Origin: Oscillospiraceae bacterium
GTDB taxonomy: Bacteria; Bacillota; Clostridia; Saccharofermentanales; Saccharofermentanaceae
NCBI GenBank assembly: GCA_902789515.1
Contig: CADAOK010000022.1
Span: forward strand, 1-44,681
DNA: 44,681 bases
Reading direction: 5' to 3'
The position numbers and the translations under genes were made by a program. Positions 22,530 to 31,128 of the stretch are shown here, in pieces. Each line of letters opens with the position of its first letter. The stretch's first letter is position 1. A model generated the notes under the pieces. The model did no database searches, was not told the origin of the DNA, and saw nothing but the letters and a program-made list of their open reading frames with translations.

Positions 22530-24365
22530 TACGGTCCACCCGTCTTCCGCTCCCGTCAGTTCAGACGGACTCTGGGTTATCTGGATCGTTACCGACGTAT
22601 CAGTCTGGTACGGGATCTTCAGCGATTCTGTCAGTATGCCCCAGGAGATAGGTTCAGAAGGTTCATACAGGAAGACATTGCCCTGCTCATCCACGAAATA
22701 CTCACGGTAATATGTGCCGAAATCTGCCGCGACGGCATTGCCCGCTTCGGCAGTATCCAGACTGACCTGCGTCTGCTGGACAGTGGTGTCGCTTATGACT
22801 TCCAGCTTGAACCCCGCGCCGCTCTCTGATTCGTAGATCATATAAGTACCGTTGATCCAGGTCGGAAGATTGCCCTCATCGACGGCGATCTCAGTCTCGG
22901 TCTCGATTTCGGACGGTGGCGGCTCCTCTTCTTCATAAGGTTCTTCTTCGGGCACTTCGGACTCGCCCGTCTCCGTCACTTCCGTCTCTTCGATCCATAC
23001 AGGATCCTCGTTGCCGAAAAGCCCTTCAAGCCCCTTCCAGAATTCAACGACATCAAAGTCTCCGCCGTAAGTGAACGGCTCGTTGTTCCCGATTATCTTG
23101 TTTGCTATGTCTTCCGGGATATTGCCGTCCGGGGGATCAGCTTCATCCTCATCGAATGCGTCCTTTACATCACTCTTATCGAGGCCCGCCTCGGTCAGCA
23201 TTTTCGTGATCCTTTCCCTGTCCTCGTCTGACTTGCCGGTAAGTGTGTCCATCAGGGTAAAAACGGTGCCCTTGTCGGTTACTTTAAATGTGCCGGAAAG
23301 AACGGTGCCGTCGTTAAGATAATCGTTGATCGCCGTTGTGGCATATGAAATCACGCCGAAGGAATTGACCATAAGATCTTCTATATCCTGGGTGCTCAAG
23401 GATTTGAATCCGTTATTGAGTATGTCATACCCGGTCTTGCCGAGGTCTCTTATCGAATAACCGAGACCCATGACGGAGAAGATCTGTCCGATGGGAGCGA
23501 ACTGTGCCTCGGTCTTATCAAAAGCTATGGAAAGATCGTTATCCTCACCGTTGTGGTAGATGAGCGATCCTGTGGAGCCCACTTCAAGTATCGTATTGAT
23601 TCCCGTGCATACCACGCCGCCGGTCTTGACGACAGCACCGAGAGTTCCGGCCGCAGGAGCGGCGGAGACCGCTATAACCAGGCTAGCTGCCGTACCGGCT
23701 GTCTTAAGTGTCGATGCCACCTGAATGGCCGCATTGGCTTTGTCCGCTATCTCGGTATACTCCGCACCTTCAAGGATTGCCAGAGCCTGCTTGAGCTGCG
23801 CATAGGCATGCTTTGAGTCTGTTCCAAGCTGGTCGGCAAGAGTCTTGAGGCCCTGAAGCGCAGGAGCCTTATCGTAGGTATCCACGATATCCTGAGCCCA
23901 CTGTTCGGCAGGAGATCTCTTGTCGGCATATACGGTAGTTCCCAGGCTGAATGACGGGGATTCATCCTTTATTTCCGTCATCTCTGCAGCCTGCCAGAAA
24001 TCCTCATTGTCCGCTTCCCAGGCTTCAGCGGCTGCTGTCAGTTCGTAAGACAGTTTTTCCGAACAATCGAACATATAGATCGCATTGTCCAGCAAAGCCG
24101 AGAATTCCTCGAATTCCTCTTCACTCATATCAGAGGTGTCATATGCCAGCAATTCGTCGAGGTAAGCCCTGGCCGTCAGATAATAGCTGACTGAGACTGC
24201 GGCTGTTACATTTACCACCTGTTCCGCTTCCGTAGGTTCCGGAATGGTGACCTCATAACGGTTGATACCGTCATCCTTTTTGCTGAACAGGCTGCACGCG
24301 GAAAGCGCCGATACCGTCACGGTCGCAGCAAGTACAAGGGAAACAATGCGGCTTGAACGTCTCAT
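22503..24365 (-). CDS. Large lipoprotein of unknown function
   Basis: A 620-residue predicted lipoprotein with a signal peptide ending in LSAC (Cys24). Residues 50-200 are predicted helical and acidic. A Gly/Ala-rich hydrophobic stretch at about 225-275 (AASLVIAVSAAPAAGTLGAV) could insert in or lie on a membrane. A long Glu/Pro/Thr linker (near 470-500: EEEPYEEEEPPPSEIETETE) leads to a C-terminal beta-rich domain ending at YYRRDPC. GGAGGTG lies 7 bases before the ATG. It converges with rnj, three bases between stop codons. I recognise no family. The C-terminal part resembles small lipocalin-like or META-type outer-surface domains in layout only. Confidence 0.55.
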   Translation of the reverse strand: MRRSSRIVSLVLAATVTVSALSACSLFSKKDDGINRYEVTIPEPTEAEQVVNVTAAVSVSYYLTARAYLDELLAYDTSDMSEEEFEEFSALLDNAIYMFDCSEKLSYELTAAAEAWEADNEDFWQAAEMTEIKDESPSFSLGTTVYADKRSPAEQWAQDIVDTYDKAPALQGLKTLADQLGTDSKHAYAQLKQALAILEGAEYTEIADKANAAIQVASTLKTAGTAASLVIAVSAAPAAGTLGAVVKTGGVVCTGINTILEVGSTGSLIYHNGEDNDLSIAFDKTEAQFAPIGQIFSVMGLGYSIRDLGKTGYDILNNGFKSLSTQDIEDLMVNSFGVISYATTAINDYLNDGTVLSGTFKVTDKGTVFTLMDTLTGKSDEDRERITKMLTEAGLDKSDVKDAFDEDEADPPDGNIPEDIANKIIGNNEPFTYGGDFDVVEFWKGLEGLFGNEDPVWIEETEVTETGESEVPEEEPYEEEEPPPSEIETETEIAVDEGNLPTWINGTYMIYESESGAGFKLEVISDTTVQQTQVSLDTAEAGNAVAADFGTYYREYFVDEQGNVFLYEPSEPISWGILTESLKIPYQTDTSVTIQITQSPSELTGAEDGWTVTYYRRDPC

Positions 24366-24451
24366 ATAGCATTCACCTCCACCATCAAGTGTGCTACAGC
24401 TATTAAACAGTCAGAGTTGCCGTAAAACGCAGTCGGTCCGTATAAATATAA

Positions 24452-24483
24452 ATATAAAATAGACGAGGCATTGCTGCCTCGTC
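24452..24483 (-). terminator. Rho-independent terminator of ChW-NlpC gene
   Basis: On the reverse strand GACGAGGCA and TGCCTCGTC form a perfect 9-bp stem with a GCAA tetraloop, followed by TATTTTATATTT. It lies 37 bases after the stop of the surface protein gene. Confidence 0.85.
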
Positions 24484-24519
24484 AATTAATACAGAATCAA
24501 TTAACTGTAAATTATCGGA

Positions 24520-25998
24520 TCAGACCCTCTTCAGACTGTGACCGGGAATGGACAGCCAGCCCTGGATATCCATGATCTTGATCTTCGGTGTTACCACGGT
24601 CTCGCCATCGGTACTTCCGACCAGAACCACGTCTTCTCCGCGGTTGGTCTTGCCAACATAGAAGTAGACATAACCGTGATAGTATGAAGAATCGCAGAGC
24701 CAGTCACCGGGCTGGAGCTGATCGTAGGAAATCACTGTTCCGTACTCGAATGACAGCTTGTGCATGCCATGGTATACGCTCTTGCCGAAATATTCGCGCA
24801 TTACAAACACCACGAAGCCCGAACAGTCACATCCGGAAGGACCTGAGCCGCCGTAAACATACGGCCAGCTGTTGGAAACAATGAGGGTGTTATCGCCATA
24901 TCCATCAGTCCCGACGTTCGGGAATGTCTCCACGCACCACTGTGCAAACGGATTGCCGTCAGTTTCCAGGAACGGTGCAACGTCTTCCTTTGTAAGCTTA
25001 GGTTCGGTGCGGTTGGAAGTAACGCCTGCGACATCGCCGGGAGCGCTGCCGCCCTTTGCGACCAGAACGATCTGGATAGCCTCGAGGCGCTTAGAAAGAC
25101 CTGACGTGCCGCTCATCTCACCGTTCTTTGCCCAGCCGAGCCAGCCGTAATCCTGAGCATGGACCCTGTAGTAGACATCGTAGTGTTCTGCGACCTCACC
25201 GGTCAGTTCGATCTCGATACCTTCGAGCCTGTATGCCAGACCTTGGGTGCCGCTCATCTCGCCGTCTTTGGCCCAGGTCGTCTCCCACCCTATGTTCTGA
25301 ACATGAGTGTGGTATTTGATGCTGCCGCTGTACTGGTTGCCTGTAAGGTGGATCTCGATGCCTTCAAGTCTCTTGGCCTGTCCGACAGTACCGGACTCTG
25401 CACCGTCCTTGGCCCATGTTGATTCCCAGCCGTAGTCCTGTCTGTGGACTCTGTAGTTGACTGACATGGATGAACCGGTGCCGCGGGGAACGATCCTTAC
25501 ACGGACTTCCTCAAGCCTCTTGGACTCGCCTGTCGTACCGGCGAGGACTCCGTCCGCAACGAAACCCTGTGCGTCGCCGTAGTCTTCGATATGCACTGCG
25601 TATTCAACCGTGTAGTAAGCAGCGAGGTCGCCGGTAAGCACCATTTCGATGCCTTCGAGACGCTTTGCCTGTCCTGAGGTTCCGGCCATCTCGCCTGCCG
25701 CACGGTAGTCCTGCCAGCCGATGTCCTGAACATGGACGCGGTACTGGAGCGTTCCGTCATAACCTGTGTTGTTGGTCAGGTTGATGGTAATGGCCTCGAC
25801 GCGCTTAGCCTCGCCTCTGGTGCCGAGTGTAAGCGTTCCCGTGGATGCATCCCACTTGCCTTCAGTATCGCCATAATCCTGGACATGGCATGTTCCGGAC
25901 AGTGTAATGCTGTCTGAAGTGTCAGCATTGACCGGAACCGTGAACATTCCAAGCAGCAGCGATACGGAAAATAATAATGAAAGTGCTCTTGTTCTCAT
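24520..25998 (-). CDS. ChW-repeat surface protein with NlpC/P60 peptidase domain
   Basis: A 492-residue secreted protein. The ATG at 26019 gives a seven-residue extension, but GAGGTG lies 7 bases before the ATG at 25998, where the signal peptide (MRTRALSLLFSVSLLLGMF) begins. Six tandem ChW repeats of about 45 residues follow to about residue 325, each with the motif DYGW or similar and GTSGQAKRLEGIEI or similar; these bind cell-surface polymers in Clostridia. The C-terminal part (about 350-492) is an NlpC/P60 cysteine peptidase with SGCDCSGFVVFVM (catalytic Cys) and YYHGYVYFYVG (His). It should hydrolyse peptidoglycan peptide cross-bridges. It ends with a strong terminator. Confidence 0.87.
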   Translation of the reverse strand: MRTRALSLLFSVSLLLGMFTVPVNADTSDSITLSGTCHVQDYGDTEGKWDASTGTLTLGTRGEAKRVEAITINLTNNTGYDGTLQYRVHVQDIGWQDYRAAGEMAGTSGQAKRLEGIEMVLTGDLAAYYTVEYAVHIEDYGDAQGFVADGVLAGTTGESKRLEEVRVRIVPRGTGSSMSVNYRVHRQDYGWESTWAKDGAESGTVGQAKRLEGIEIHLTGNQYSGSIKYHTHVQNIGWETTWAKDGEMSGTQGLAYRLEGIEIELTGEVAEHYDVYYRVHAQDYGWLGWAKNGEMSGTSGLSKRLEAIQIVLVAKGGSAPGDVAGVTSNRTEPKLTKEDVAPFLETDGNPFAQWCVETFPNVGTDGYGDNTLIVSNSWPYVYGGSGPSGCDCSGFVVFVMREYFGKSVYHGMHKLSFEYGTVISYDQLQPGDWLCDSSYYHGYVYFYVGKTNRGEDVVLVGSTDGETVVTPKIKIMDIQGWLSIPGHSLKRV

Positions 25999-26060
25999 GA
26001 TTCTCACCTCGTTTCCCATTCTTTATTCTAACGCAGAAAGAGACGGATTTGGGCGGAATA

Positions 26061-28169
26061 TCAGTCGCGGATAACGTCAGATACATCCCTTACGGTCAGG
26101 ATCCTTGCGACGAGCCTGTCGTACTGATCCTTGCCGGAGACATTGACGGTAATGAATATCCTGGCTGTCTGATTGTCCACAACGGTCTTGAGCGACTTGA
26201 CGTTGATCTTCTCTTCGTTGATCTTATCGAGCACATCGAGCAGGAGCTTCTGCCTGTCCGTGCACACGACCACGAGCCTGACATCGTAGCTGGCGAACTG
26301 CGCCTTCTCGAGCCACTTGGCGCTGACGAGGCGCTGGTATCTCTCGACATCCTTCTGCGACTTGTTGCGGTTCTTGATTATATTCTTGATGTTGTTGCAT
26401 GTTGTCTTGTGGATGCCGACGCCGTTCTCCTGCGTAACATAACCAACGATCTCGTCGCCGTATACGGGATGACAGCAGTTAGACAGATGTGTAGCGACCC
26501 CTTCCAGACCGTCAACTATTACTTCGCTCGCCGCATGCGAACGCTTGCCTGCGAGAATCTTGGCATTGCGCGACTGTTCCGGAGCATCCCCGCTCCTAGC
26601 CTTGCCTGCGGACTGATGCGGATCGGCATTCATAGCATTGATGAGATCTATATCAAAAGACAGCACCTGTTTGGAAGAAGAAGTATCGGTCCCCTTCGTC
26701 TGGGACTTGCTCTTCGAGTGTGACTGATCGAACTTGTCGAGAGCCACAGGAAGATCCTTGGGGCTGTATGCAACATTGCCGTCAGCGGTTACCCTGTAGC
26801 CCAATTCCGCACGTTCTTCCTCCGAGCATGACCTGATATAGTCATCCCTGAGCCTCGAGAAGACCTTGATAACACTGATGGAACCGTAACCGATCGCAGC
26901 ATACATATCGTCGATACCCTGGAAGTTGTTGCGCTTCAGGATGGCCTCAAGCGAACGGTGCATAAGGAGCTTGGCAGGATCGAAACCGTTCCGCTCGATC
27001 TCTCTGGTCAGCGCAAGCTTGCCCGTCTCGATATTCTCGCCTCTGGCCTCTTTCTTAAACCAGGCATTGATCTTGGTGCGCGCATTCGCACTCCTTACGA
27101 TGTTTAGCCAGTCTCTGGAAGGTCCTTTGACGATCTTCTCAGAGCTCAGGACCTCGACGATATCGCTGTTCTTGAGCCTGTATGTGAGCGGGACGAGTCT
27201 TCCGTTGACCTTGGCGCCGTGCATGTGGTTGCCGATGCCGGAATGGATCGCATACGCAAAATCGATCGGGCATGAACCCTGCGGAAGCTTGATGAGCTCA
27301 TGCTTGGGCGTGTATACGAAGATCTCGTCAGGAGCGATGTTCATCTTTAATGACTCGAGGAACTCCGAAGAATCCGACAGTTCGCTCTGGTTCTCAATGA
27401 TCTGGCGCACCTCGTCGATCTTCTCGTCGTACTTATCAGCCTTGAATTCGGACGATTCGCCGGACTCCTTGTAATGCCAGTGCGCGGCAATACCGTACTC
27501 GGCGGTCTGGTGCATCCTGTATGTCCTGATCTGAACCTCGAAAGGGATGCCTACATGCGATACGACAGTCGTATGGATGGACTGGTACTTGTTCTCCTTA
27601 GGCATCGCGATATAATCCTTGAACCTGCCCGGAACGTGCTGGTAGATCTCGTGGATTATACCCAGGACCTGATAGCACTCCGTGACTTCGTCAACGATTA
27701 TCCTGCATGCGTAAAGGTCATATATCTCATCGATCGTCTTGCCCTTGTCGTGCATCTTCTTGTAGATGCTGAAGAAATGCTTGGGCCTTCCCTCGATATC
27801 GAAATGCGTGATACCGTTCTCCGTAAGCTTGGTGCGGATCTCGGAGATGACCGTCTCCATGAAGTCCTCACGCTCGTCGCGGTCACCGGATACCAGCTTG
27901 ATAAGCATGTTGTAATCTTCCGGATGCAGGTACATGAGGCACAGATCCTCAAGCTCCCACTTGATCCTGTAGATACCGAATCTGCCTGCGAACGGAACAT
28001 AGATGTCCAGCGTCTCCTGTGCCTTCTCGATCTGCTTCTCGGGAGACTGGAACTTGAGTGTCCTCATATTGTGCAGACGGTCAGCGAGCTTGATAAAAAT
28101 GATCCTTATATCGTCGGTCATGGCAAGGAGCATCTTACGGACGTTGGACGCCTGGATATCCGTCTTGTA
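26061..28169 (-). CDS. relA: RelA/SpoT C-terminal part (broken gene): synthetase, TGS, ZFD/ACT
   Basis: This is the second part of a gene whose first part is at 28135-28581 in another frame. Homology starts at 28169 (YKTDIQASNVRKM); the ATG at 28133 (MLLAMTDDIR) would be an internal start but has no Shine-Dalgarno. It holds the end of the HD domain (IKLADRLHNMRTL), the ppGpp synthetase (FFSIYKKMHDKG, then FKDYIAMPKENKYQSIH), a TGS domain (SCPIDFAYAIHSGIGNHMHG), the CC/ZFD element (HLSNCCHPVYGDEI) and an ACT domain at the C-terminus. Relative to other RelA proteins about 16 residues including the VDGVTKL region are missing between the two parts. If real, the alarmone hydrolase is lost. See the finding. 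Confidence 0.85.
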   Translation of the reverse strand, partial: YKTDIQASNVRKMLLAMTDDIRIIFIKLADRLHNMRTLKFQSPEKQIEKAQETLDIYVPFAGRFGIYRIKWELEDLCLMYLHPEDYNMLIKLVSGDRDEREDFMETVISEIRTKLTENGITHFDIEGRPKHFFSIYKKMHDKGKTIDEIYDLYACRIIVDEVTECYQVLGIIHEIYQHVPGRFKDYIAMPKENKYQSIHTTVVSHVGIPFEVQIRTYRMHQTAEYGIAAHWHYKESGESSEFKADKYDEKIDEVRQIIENQSELSDSSEFLESLKMNIAPDEIFVYTPKHELIKLPQGSCPIDFAYAIHSGIGNHMHGAKVNGRLVPLTYRLKNSDIVEVLSSEKIVKGPSRDWLNIVRSANARTKINAWFKKEARGENIETGKLALTREIERNGFDPAKLLMHRSLEAILKRNNFQGIDDMYAAIGYGSISVIKVFSRLRDDYIRSCSEEERAELGYRVTADGNVAYSPKDLPVALDKFDQSHSKSKSQTKGTDTSSSKQVLSFDIDLINAMNADPHQSAGKARSGDAPEQSRNAKILAGKRSHAASEVIVDGLEGVATHLSNCCHPVYGDEIVGYVTQENGVGIHKTTCNNIKNIIKNRNKSQKDVERYQRLVSAKWLEKAQFASYDVRLVVVCTDRQKLLLDVLDKINEEKINVKSLKTVVDNQTARIFITVNVSGKDQYDRLVARILTVRDVSDVIRD

Positions 28170-28581
28170 CCGTCGCGCCGAACTTTTCCGTAAGCATGTC
28201 ACGGTCGGCCAGGGTATCCTCGATCGTATCGTGAAGCAGAGCGGCAGCGAGTGTCTCGGCATCGACCTTGAGGTCTGCCAGGATCTTGGCTACTGCTATC
28301 GGGTGGATGATATACGGCTCACCGGTCTTTCTCTTCTGGTTGCGGTGCGCCTTGTATGCGAATATGAATGCCCTCTTCAGGAACTCTTCGTCCCTGGCAA
28401 ACCTTTCCTGTTCGCCTTCCGCTTCCTGGTTGAAAGAATAGTCCTTATAGATTTCTAAGACTTCATTGAACTGAAGCACGATATCTTCCGGGATATCGGG
28501 CACAAGAGTCTCATCCGCAAGATACGCGCGTTCCTGCAATTCTTCCTCCGTGTATAGGATTGTCCCGTCATTTTTGCTCAT
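28135..28581 (-). CDS. relA: RelA/SpoT N-terminal part (broken gene): HD hydrolase
   Basis: This is the first 138 meaningful codons of the bifunctional ppGpp enzyme, followed by ten out-of-frame residues and a stop. It carries the HD hydrolase residues AHRNQKRKTGEPYIIHP (His79, His93) and HDTIED (His117-Asp122), which bind Mn in the family. After EKFGATV (residue 138) the family has AxLVDGVTKL; here the reading frame changes instead and continues in the frame of 26061-28169. AAGGA lies 8 bases before the ATG. The start overlaps the end of recJ by 14 bases, so the two genes are translated from one message. A sequencing or assembly error is possible, but a block of about 48 bases is also gone. 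Confidence 0.85.
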   Translation of the reverse strand: MSKNDGTILYTEEELQERAYLADETLVPDIPEDIVLQFNEVLEIYKDYSFNQEAEGEQERFARDEEFLKRAFIFAYKAHRNQKRKTGEPYIIHPIAVAKILADLKVDAETLAAALLHDTIEDTLADRDMLTEKFGATVQDGYPGVQRP

Positions 28582-30706
28582 TCATTATCCTTTTGTAAGC
28601 TTCACACTCTGACAACTTTACCTTCTGGTCCACATTCAGCATACTGAAGCAGACTCTCATCGGTCCTGTCGAACCGAGCCTCAGAAGTCCGCAGTCCGCG
28701 AAGATCTCGAGGCAGCGTTTGACCCTGAACGGGGTAATTTTATCATTTGAACTCACATTTACAAGTTTTGCGAACAGGTCACAGTCGACCGTAGCCGATC
28801 CTTCTCCGGCCAGTTTGCATGCTGCCCGGTAACATGTCCCGAAATCCGCCTCATGCGGGATCATATCGGGAAGCACGTCCTCGCCCGGTGCCATTTTGGC
28901 TATCTGGTTTACGGGCATGCCGTTGGAATAAAGCTTCTCTGCCACACCGGCCTTGCTCCAGATGAACCCTGTACCGCCGCTGAGCTTGATGTCGCACAGA
29001 TGCAGGCTCAGGGATGTCTCGCCCCTGAAGCAGAACTCATTGAGAGAATATGCGATGTCTATCTTATCGCCGGGTACTACCAGATCAAGGTAAGCGCCCA
29101 TTCCGAATCCTACGGCAGACAGAGTCTGATCGCTCCTGCCGTCCGTCAGATCGAGCCTGATATGCGCACCTTCACTCATCGGGTATACCGCGCTGACTAT
29201 AAGGTCCTTCGTCATGAAGACCGGTTTCGGGTTGCCTATGCCGAACGGCCTCATCGTCCTGACCGTCTCGTATGTGTCTAATGACAGGAGTTCGGGCGGA
29301 AGCTCGCAGTCGATGTTGAGGATATCCTCGTTCCCTTCTTCTGAACCCTGCTCGAGCCTCTTGCGTGAGACTTCCTCCAGGGCATCCATGAACTTCTCGA
29401 TATCGGTCTTCCTTACCATCATGCCGGCAGCCTTCTTGTGGCCGCCGAAGTTTGCCAGTGTATCAGACACTTCGGTAAGTGCGCCGTACAGATCGTAATC
29501 TCCGAAAGACCTGCCCGAGCCTTTGACGAACTCGGGTTCGATCGCATCATCCGTAAGGACGATCGCAGACCTGTTATAGAATTGCGAGAGCTTGCCGGCA
29601 ACGATGCCGAGCACTCCCTGATGCCAGTTCTTTCCGTAAACAACAATAGGGCCGCATATATTCGCAAGACTCCATTTCTCGGGTCTTGCGGGATTCTCAA
29701 GCTGTTCCTGCGCCTCCTCGAAAACCTTCGCCTCGATCTCCTTGCGCTCATCATTCTGCTTGGTAAGGTTCATCGCGGCCGTTCTTGCGCCGGCAGGATT
29801 ATTCTCAAGGAAGAGGTCGAGAGCGTCAGACGAATCGTAAAGCCTGCCTGCCGCATTGACTCTCGGAACAAAGTTGAAGGAAATGAAAGTCTCGTCCAAA
29901 GCCTTGCCGTGCATGAGGAGCATCTCGTTCATGACCTTTACGCCGACGTTGGCCGGGTCCTGCATGCTCCTGAACGCCTGCTTGATTATCGTCCTGTTCT
30001 CGTCCGTCATCGAGACGAGGTCGGCTATGGTGGCAATACCCGCGAGTTCGATCGCCTGGCGCCAGAGATTGGAAGTGACCTTGTGCCTTCCGTCCTTGCC
30101 GAGAGCTTCAAGTATCTTGAGAGCGACTCCCGCGCCGCAGAGGTCTGTAAAAGGATATGTGTTGTCTTCGCGTTTCGAGCAGATGACACAGTCAGCGGCA
30201 GGTATCTCGTCCTTGACGTTGTGGTGGTCCGAGACGATGACCTTGATACCGCGGTGCTCGAGTTCTTCAACTGTATCGAGATTGGTGATGCCGCAGTCGA
30301 CCGTGATCACGAGATCCGGCGCTTCGCTTATGACCTTGTCCATTATCTTCTCGGTCAGGCCGTATCCGTGCTCCGCACGCTGCGGTACAAGGTAGCTGAC
30401 ATCTGCGTGATGCGATCTGAAAAACCTGACCAGTATTGCAGTGGCGGTCACGCCGTCACAGTCATAGTCGCCGTATACGAGGATCTTGCCCTTGCTGTCC
30501 ATGACCTCATTGATGAGATCAACGGCCTTTTGCATATCGTTATAAAGGAACGGATCATGCCAAACGCCGCCGTCCTCGGACAGAAATGTCCGGGCCTGGT
30601 CGGGATCAGTGATATTACGATTTTTGAGCAGCACGTCAATAATTGACGCCCTATCCGAAACACTTCCGGATGCGGGCATACGCCAGCTCTTACCAGTAAG
30701 CAGCAT
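28568..30706 (-). CDS. recJ: Single-stranded-DNA-specific exonuclease RecJ
   Basis: A 712-residue DHH-family 5'-to-3' exonuclease acting in recombination and mismatch or base-excision repair. The catalytic motifs are intact: DYDCDGVTA (residues 80-88), TVDCGI (135-140) and SDHHNV (159-164, the DHH motif). The DHHA1 part shows FGGHKKAAGMMV (GGH motif) near residue 430. The C-terminal OB-like part resembles Gram-positive RecJ. The ATG at 30706 has only a weak GAGAT upstream. Its 3' end overlaps the relA start. The promoter lies over an inverted repeat at 30727-30748. Confidence 0.93.
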   Translation of the reverse strand: MLLTGKSWRMPASGSVSDRASIIDVLLKNRNITDPDQARTFLSEDGGVWHDPFLYNDMQKAVDLINEVMDSKGKILVYGDYDCDGVTATAILVRFFRSHHADVSYLVPQRAEHGYGLTEKIMDKVISEAPDLVITVDCGITNLDTVEELEHRGIKVIVSDHHNVKDEIPAADCVICSKREDNTYPFTDLCGAGVALKILEALGKDGRHKVTSNLWRQAIELAGIATIADLVSMTDENRTIIKQAFRSMQDPANVGVKVMNEMLLMHGKALDETFISFNFVPRVNAAGRLYDSSDALDLFLENNPAGARTAAMNLTKQNDERKEIEAKVFEEAQEQLENPARPEKWSLANICGPIVVYGKNWHQGVLGIVAGKLSQFYNRSAIVLTDDAIEPEFVKGSGRSFGDYDLYGALTEVSDTLANFGGHKKAAGMMVRKTDIEKFMDALEEVSRKRLEQGSEEGNEDILNIDCELPPELLSLDTYETVRTMRPFGIGNPKPVFMTKDLIVSAVYPMSEGAHIRLDLTDGRSDQTLSAVGFGMGAYLDLVVPGDKIDIAYSLNEFCFRGETSLSLHLCDIKLSGGTGFIWSKAGVAEKLYSNGMPVNQIAKMAPGEDVLPDMIPHEADFGTCYRAACKLAGEGSATVDCDLFAKLVNVSSNDKITPFRVKRCLEIFADCGLLRLGSTGPMRVCFSMLNVDQKVKLSECEAYKRIMNEQK

Positions 30707-30726
30707 AATTCTTATCTCAACTTTAT

Positions 30727-30748
30727 TTTTGCTATTATTTTAGCAAAA
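30727..30748 (-). promoter_or_regulatory. Inverted repeat over the recJ promoter
   Basis: TTTTGCTA and TAGCAAAA form a perfect 8-bp inverted repeat with 6 bases between. The reverse strand carries TGCTAAAAT, an extended -10 box, within it, 31 bases before the recJ ATG. It could be an operator. The -35 region is weak. Confidence 0.45.
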
Positions 30749-30781
30749 TTTCAGAAGATTAGAATACTTACGCGTAAAATA

Positions 30782-30816
30782 CAAAAATAAATGACCGGCC
30801 CATGCGGACCGGTCAT
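30782..30816 (-). terminator. Rho-independent terminator of rpsU
   Basis: On the reverse strand ATGACCGG and CCGGTCAT form an 8-bp stem with a 10-base loop (30816-30791), followed by TTATTTTTGTATTTT. It lies 8 bases after the rpsU stop. Confidence 0.85.
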
Positions 30817-30823
30817 GTTGGAA

Positions 30824-30997
30824 TCAATGCTTTCTCTTGCGAGCTGCCTCTGACTTCTTCTTGCGACGAACTGAAGGCTTCTCGTAGTGCTCTCTCTTGC
30901 GGACCTCGGCCAGAACGCCGGACTTAGCGCAAGAACGCTTGAACCTGCGAAGTGCACTGTCAAGGGACTCATTCTCCTTAACTCTGATTTCAGACAT
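30824..30997 (-). CDS. rpsU: 30S ribosomal protein S21
   Basis: A 57-residue protein read from the reverse strand, beginning [20 protein letters not shown] and ending in a strongly basic tail ([15 protein letters not shown]). Length and sequence match bacterial S21, which binds the 30S subunit near the anti-Shine-Dalgarno and helps start translation. GGAGGG lies 8 bases before the ATG, and it has its own near-perfect promoter and terminator, so it forms a single-gene unit. Confidence 0.95.
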   Translation of the reverse strand: MSEIRVKENESLDSALRRFKRSCAKSGVLAEVRKREHYEKPSVRRKKKSEAARKRKH

Positions 30998-31044
30998 CTT
31001 TTCATCCCTCCTCTCGTGCTCAGGTTTCTGAATTGAACTCGTGT

Positions 31045-31073
31045 ATTATAACGGCTCGAAGGCTTTAAGTCAA
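31045..31073 (-). promoter_or_regulatory. Promoter of rpsU
   Basis: The reverse strand has TTGACT, a 17-base spacer and a perfect TATAAT. The leader is about 40 bases. The -35 overlaps the T-run of the hpf terminator. Confidence 0.85.
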
Positions 31074-31104
31074 TAAAATAAAGCGGACCCCGCGAAGGGC
31101 CCGC
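31073..31104 (-). terminator. Rho-independent terminator of hpf
   Basis: On the reverse strand GCGGGCCC pairs with GGGGTCCGC (one G-T pair) around a TTCG-type loop, then TTTATTTTATT. It lies 25 bases after the hpf stop. Confidence 0.8.
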
Positions 31105-31128
31105 CATATTAGTCAATTGTTATCAGTA

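Noticed and set aside
26061-28581. Programmed ribosomal frameshift in relA
   Set aside because: The frame change coincides with the loss of about 48 bases of conserved sequence and there is no slippery heptamer at the site, so a deletion or error is more likely than a programmed shift.
29438-30646. Long plus-strand frame of 402 codons opposite recJ
   Set aside because: recJ has all its catalytic motifs on the minus strand. The opposite frame has no recognisable domain and no ribosome-binding site, so it is a shadow of high-GC codons.
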